Source of the DNA: Verrucomicrobiota bacterium
GTDB taxonomy: Bacteria > Verrucomicrobiota > Verrucomicrobiia > Opitutales > Opitutaceae
DNA: 63,762 bases
Assembly (NCBI GenBank): GCA_018239675.1
Contig: JAFEGX010000011.1
Span: 1-63,762 of the forward strand
Direction of reading: 5' to 3'
Position 1 is the first letter of the stretch. Each line of letters opens with the position of its first letter. The notes under the pieces are model-generated. The model made no database searches. It was not told where the DNA came from and saw only the letters and a program-made list of their open reading frames with translations. This document shows, in pieces, positions 61,088-63,762 of the stretch. A program made the translations under genes and the position numbers.

Positions 61088-61954
61088 TCAGCTCGAGTAG
61101 TACTCCTGCACGCGCATGATGACGTCGAAGCCCTCGAGCTTCAGGCAGTCGCTCAGGCAAAGCATCGCGGGATGGTCCGGCGGCAGCAGCTCGTACTTGC
61201 GCTTCACCGAGCCGATGACGTGGTCCATGCCGAGCGGCACCGCCATCGTGAGGAAGGCGCTCTCGAGGGGACCCTTGGTGGGCGAGCCGTCGGCGCGCTT
61301 CGGCGGCAGCATCACGCTGAAATTACTCAGGCCAACCGACATGTGGACTCCCTTCAGCGCCGGATCCCCGTGGATGAGCCGGATCGCGCCCATCAGGCAC
61401 TGGAACCGTCCGTCCGAGTCGGCGCCGATCGGCGAGATGGCGGGGTCGATGATGCAGTGCTCGACCGGGATGCCGTACTGCGCGGCCTCCGCGACCAGCT
61501 CGCGCGCGGTCTGGTGGACCTCGGCCGCGGTGTGGTTCGGTTGTCCCACCCCCTGCTCGAGCCGTTCGGACGCAAGGAGGATCGGCATGAACGGCATGAC
61601 CTTCGTCAGCTTGAACATCTCGCGCCGGGTCTGGGCGATGGAGTTGAGCACCGGCAGCTTCCCGCCGGCGCGGGCGCGGTCGTAGGCCTTGAGCGCGGCC
61701 TCGGCCATGACCGGGTCGGGGGTATCAATCGAGATCGGCTTGGTCGTGACGCCCTGCACTTCGCGGACCATCTGGGCGAGGAACGCAGCGGGACGGGGGC
61801 CGACGTTGACGTCGATGTAGCCGGCGCCGCCGATGTCCTGGGATTTCGCGAGCTCCTTGAGTCCGGCGAGATCATTCGCCTCGAAGAGCTTGTTGGTCGC
61901 CGGCACCGAGTCGTTGATCGATTCGCCGATGATGGTGAGGTTGGGGATGGGCAT
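61088..61954 (-). CDS. Methyltetrahydrofolate:corrinoid methyltransferase (pterin-binding domain)
   Basis: 288 residues, a dihydropteroate-synthase-like TIM barrel. The pterin site shows as GESINDS, GYIDVNVGPR, ISIDTPDP and LPVLNSIAQTR, and NFSVMLP resembles the AcsE/MtvA/MtgA group. These move methyl between a corrinoid protein and THF. It links the UroD-like/corrinoid operon to the folate oxidation operon and is the expected second methyltransferase. No attached B12 or homocysteine domain, so it is not MetH. 52 bp after the MTHFR gene. Confidence 0.9.
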   Translation of the reverse strand: MPIPNLTIIGESINDSVPATNKLFEANDLAGLKELAKSQDIGGAGYIDVNVGPRPAAFLAQMVREVQGVTTKPISIDTPDPVMAEAALKAYDRARAGGKLPVLNSIAQTRREMFKLTKVMPFMPILLASERLEQGVGQPNHTAAEVHQTARELVAEAAQYGIPVEHCIIDPAISPIGADSDGRFQCLMGAIRLIHGDPALKGVHMSVGLSNFSVMLPPKRADGSPTKGPLESAFLTMAVPLGMDHVIGSVKRKYELLPPDHPAMLCLSDCLKLEGFDVIMRVQEYYSS

Positions 61955-61965
61955 GGGGACGGGGG

Positions 61966-62000
61966 AGTCGAAGGTTTAAGGTCGAACGTCGAAGGTCGGA
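61966..62000. repeat. Short degenerate repeat GTCGAAGGT / GGTCGAACGTC
   Basis: AGTCGAAGGTTTAAGG, GTCGAACGTC and GTCGAAGGTCGG follow each other between the MTHFR and methyltransferase genes: three near-copies of GTCGAAGGT in 35 bp. No further copy is noticed in this window. It may be an RNA structure or a repeat remnant. Confidence 0.4.
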
Positions 62001-62006
62001 GGCGCG

Positions 62007-63620
62007 CTAGCCGTTTGGCGTTTGGGCCTTGGCACTGGGCGTCTGGGCCACCGGCTGCGGCACCTGGTGATGGTCGCGGCCGAGAAAGTTGTTCGCCCAG
62101 CCGGAGGTCCCGCTGAGGCTCGCGTTGGCGAAGACCGCGGGCCCCTTGATCATGTCGCGGGATTCGCCGTAGTACTTGAGCCGGTCGTAGGCGCGGGCCC
62201 AGATGCAGTCCTTGTCATCGAGCTCGCAGCGGCCGTCGAACGAGCCGCCGCACGGGCCGTTGCGCTGGGTCTTCGAGCAGGAGGCCCGCGGGCAGAAGTA
62301 GCCGGCGTCGGGCAGCGAGCAGTCGCCGCAGTCCTTGCAGCCGAACATCACGGTCTTCGACGCATGCTCGACCGCGTGCATCGCCTTGAGCGTCGTGGTG
62401 TGCTTCCCGGCCTCGAGCCGCGCATAGGTTTTCTGGATGGCCGGGAAGAGCCGCTTGCCGGGAGTGAAGGCGAGGCTGTGCATGAGGCGCGTGAACCGGT
62501 AGCTCAGCGTGACCTCGCGGGCCTTGGCCGGCTCGTCCAGCGAGCGGAGATAGTCGGCATTGAGCAGGTCGCGGTTGCCGAGCCCGGTGGCCGGGTCGCG
62601 CTCGAAGAGGTAGAATTCGTTTTCCTTCGGGTACTGGATCTCCTTCACGAACTCCTTCCAGTCGTTCGGCCCGTAGCTTTCCGCGAGATCGATGATCTGG
62701 GCGAAGGCCTCGGCCTTGTGGATGCCGCCGAGGTAGCCAGCGGCAAAGCCGAGACCCTTGAAGACCGCGAGCTGTTTGGCCGCGAGCTCGGTGAAGAAGG
62801 CCTTCCCCTTGTCGGGGCCGGCGGCGTACCTCTCAACCTGGGCGTACAACGCGTCGCTGACCACGCAGCCGGGAATCTTGTTCTGGTTGAACATCCGGGC
62901 GACGCCCTTGTTCAACACGTAGACGTTGCCGATGACGGGGGCGGAGAGACCCGACCAATCCAGGAAGAGTTTAATCTCATGGAATTTCCGCATGTCGTAC
63001 CCGAGCTGCGGGATCACCCATTGCGCGCCACACTGGATCTTGCGGGCGAGCTTGAAGTACTGCGGCAGCAGCTCGCGCTCCTGGCGCTTGAACGGCGAGA
63101 CCGCGCAGCCGATGAAGAAATTCGTCTTGGGCAGCCGCTCGACCTTGCCGCTGGGCTTCGTGGTCTCGAGGCCCTCGTTCATCGCGCGCAACATCGAGAC
63201 GAGGCTGACCGAATCGAGATCGAACACCGGCTGGGCCGGACCGTGGAAACCGGCCGTCGGATAGTCGCCGGTCAGCGCGAGAATGTTGTGGAAGCCTTCG
63301 GCCGCATAACGCCACGCCGCCGACTCGAGTCCGTTCCGGTTGAGGTCCTTGCAGGTGAGGTGGATCACCAGCTCCTTGCCGCGCGGCTTGAGGAGGTTAG
63401 CGATCCAGTCCGCCGGGATCATCGGGTTGCCGCCCGGGTTGTCGGTGATGGACACCCACGAGATGCGGGAGTCGGCGGCCAGGCCTTCGCCCAGTTCCAC
63501 CAGCTTCGGGCGCTGGTCAGGCTCGGGAATGCCGCGCGTGGTCACCAGTTCGGCGCCATAGATGAAGCGACCCGAATTCAGGAGTTCGCGAAAGGAGGGG
63601 TTGGGGCGGGGTTCAATCAT
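62007..63620 (-). CDS. metF: Methylenetetrahydrofolate reductase with MetV-like Cys-rich C-terminal domain
   Basis: About 537 residues. N-terminal MTHFR barrel (GRFIYGAELVTTRG, WVSITDNPGG, ILALTGDYPTAGF, about 1-310), a linker region, and a C-terminal Cys-rich domain (about 440-500; MFGCKDCGDCSLPDAGYFCP, CSKTQRNGPCGG, CELDDKDCIW) of the MTHFR C-terminal family (PF12225-like). In acetogens a similar domain is the separate MetV subunit that carries Fe-S/zinc and links MetF to electron carriers, so this enzyme may oxidise methyl-THF with a carrier other than plain NAD. ATG at 63620; the extension to 63752 is not family-like. First gene of the folate operon. Confidence 0.88.
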   Translation of the reverse strand: MIEPRPNPSFRELLNSGRFIYGAELVTTRGIPEPDQRPKLVELGEGLAADSRISWVSITDNPGGNPMIPADWIANLLKPRGKELVIHLTCKDLNRNGLESAAWRYAAEGFHNILALTGDYPTAGFHGPAQPVFDLDSVSLVSMLRAMNEGLETTKPSGKVERLPKTNFFIGCAVSPFKRQERELLPQYFKLARKIQCGAQWVIPQLGYDMRKFHEIKLFLDWSGLSAPVIGNVYVLNKGVARMFNQNKIPGCVVSDALYAQVERYAAGPDKGKAFFTELAAKQLAVFKGLGFAAGYLGGIHKAEAFAQIIDLAESYGPNDWKEFVKEIQYPKENEFYLFERDPATGLGNRDLLNADYLRSLDEPAKAREVTLSYRFTRLMHSLAFTPGKRLFPAIQKTYARLEAGKHTTTLKAMHAVEHASKTVMFGCKDCGDCSLPDAGYFCPRASCSKTQRNGPCGGSFDGRCELDDKDCIWARAYDRLKYYGESRDMIKGPAVFANASLSGTSGWANNFLGRDHHQVPQPVAQTPSAKAQTPNG

Positions 63621-63762
63621 AGGTCGTGACCACGCACCGCGCCCAAGAAAGGCGAAAAATTGCAGCGGCGGTAAGTGATCACGGGGCCAAGATATACAAA
63701 GCTCCCGAGGTGGTCTTGTGTTCCAGCACGCAACTTTGTTGATTGCGGGCACCGGAAAATAC

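Noticed and set aside
45480..63620. Wood-Ljungdahl acetogenesis cluster
   Set aside because: RACo, methyl-THF methyltransferase, MTHFR and formate-THF ligase are present, but no CO dehydrogenase/acetyl-CoA synthase or CFeSP subunits are seen. Demethylation explains the set better.

Overview
This is a GC-rich bacterial segment with tightly packed, often overlapping genes. It is best read as Verrucomicrobiota, probably Opitutaceae-like. The grounds are indirect: a TonB-receptor-type N-terminus with a coiled coil after the signal peptide, many sugar-active enzymes mixed with Gfo/Idh and enolase-superfamily genes, a DUF6580 membrane protein, a large set of UroD-like proteins, and intergenic inverted repeats built on CACAGGAGGNAACGGAGG. 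Taxonomy is inference; no rRNA gene is present.

Left part (1-15,000): the start of a probable TonB-dependent receptor, a LuxR-type regulator whose receiver domain lacks every phosphorylation residue, and three TACC-N8-GGTA palindromes around it. Then come a GH38 alpha-mannosidase, a heparinase II/III-like lyase, and a plus-strand sugar operon (Gfo/Idh oxidoreductase, TIM-barrel isomerase, enolase-superfamily enzyme, a fused solute-binding/permease ABC protein, a second permease). Middle (15,000-36,000): a minus-strand alpha-galactosidase operon (GH27, Gfo/Idh, GH36-like, PhyH dioxygenase); asparaginase, a TRIC-like channel, a POT transporter and a RhaT-like symporter; a VOC protein, an MFS transporter and a CAT-anticodon tRNA; then enolase-superfamily, TonB-C, aldo/keto reductase and SDR genes, and an Mpo1-like protein.

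Right part (36,000-63,700): the most striking region. Twelve UroD-superfamily proteins (putative corrinoid methyltransferases), a single corrinoid protein, a RACo-type reductive activator, a DUF1638 protein, a homocysteine methyltransferase and a DUF6580 membrane protein lie together. They are followed by a minus-strand folate operon: MTHFR with a Cys-rich C-terminal domain, methyl-THF:corrinoid methyltransferase, formate-THF ligase, an OFA-type MFS transporter, and a homocysteine methyltransferase-MTHFR fusion. The simplest model is a multi-substrate demethylation system. Each UroD-like enzyme moves a methyl group from its own methylated substrate to the shared corrinoid protein, RACo keeps that protein as Co(I), and the methyl goes to THF or homocysteine. 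Methyl-THF is then oxidised to formyl-THF, the ligase run in reverse yields formate plus ATP, and the OFA carrier could export formate. FolD is not in the window, and no CODH/ACS gene is seen, so acetogenesis is not supported here. Substrates are unknown; the nearby sugar genes make methylated glycans or polyols attractive candidates (inference).
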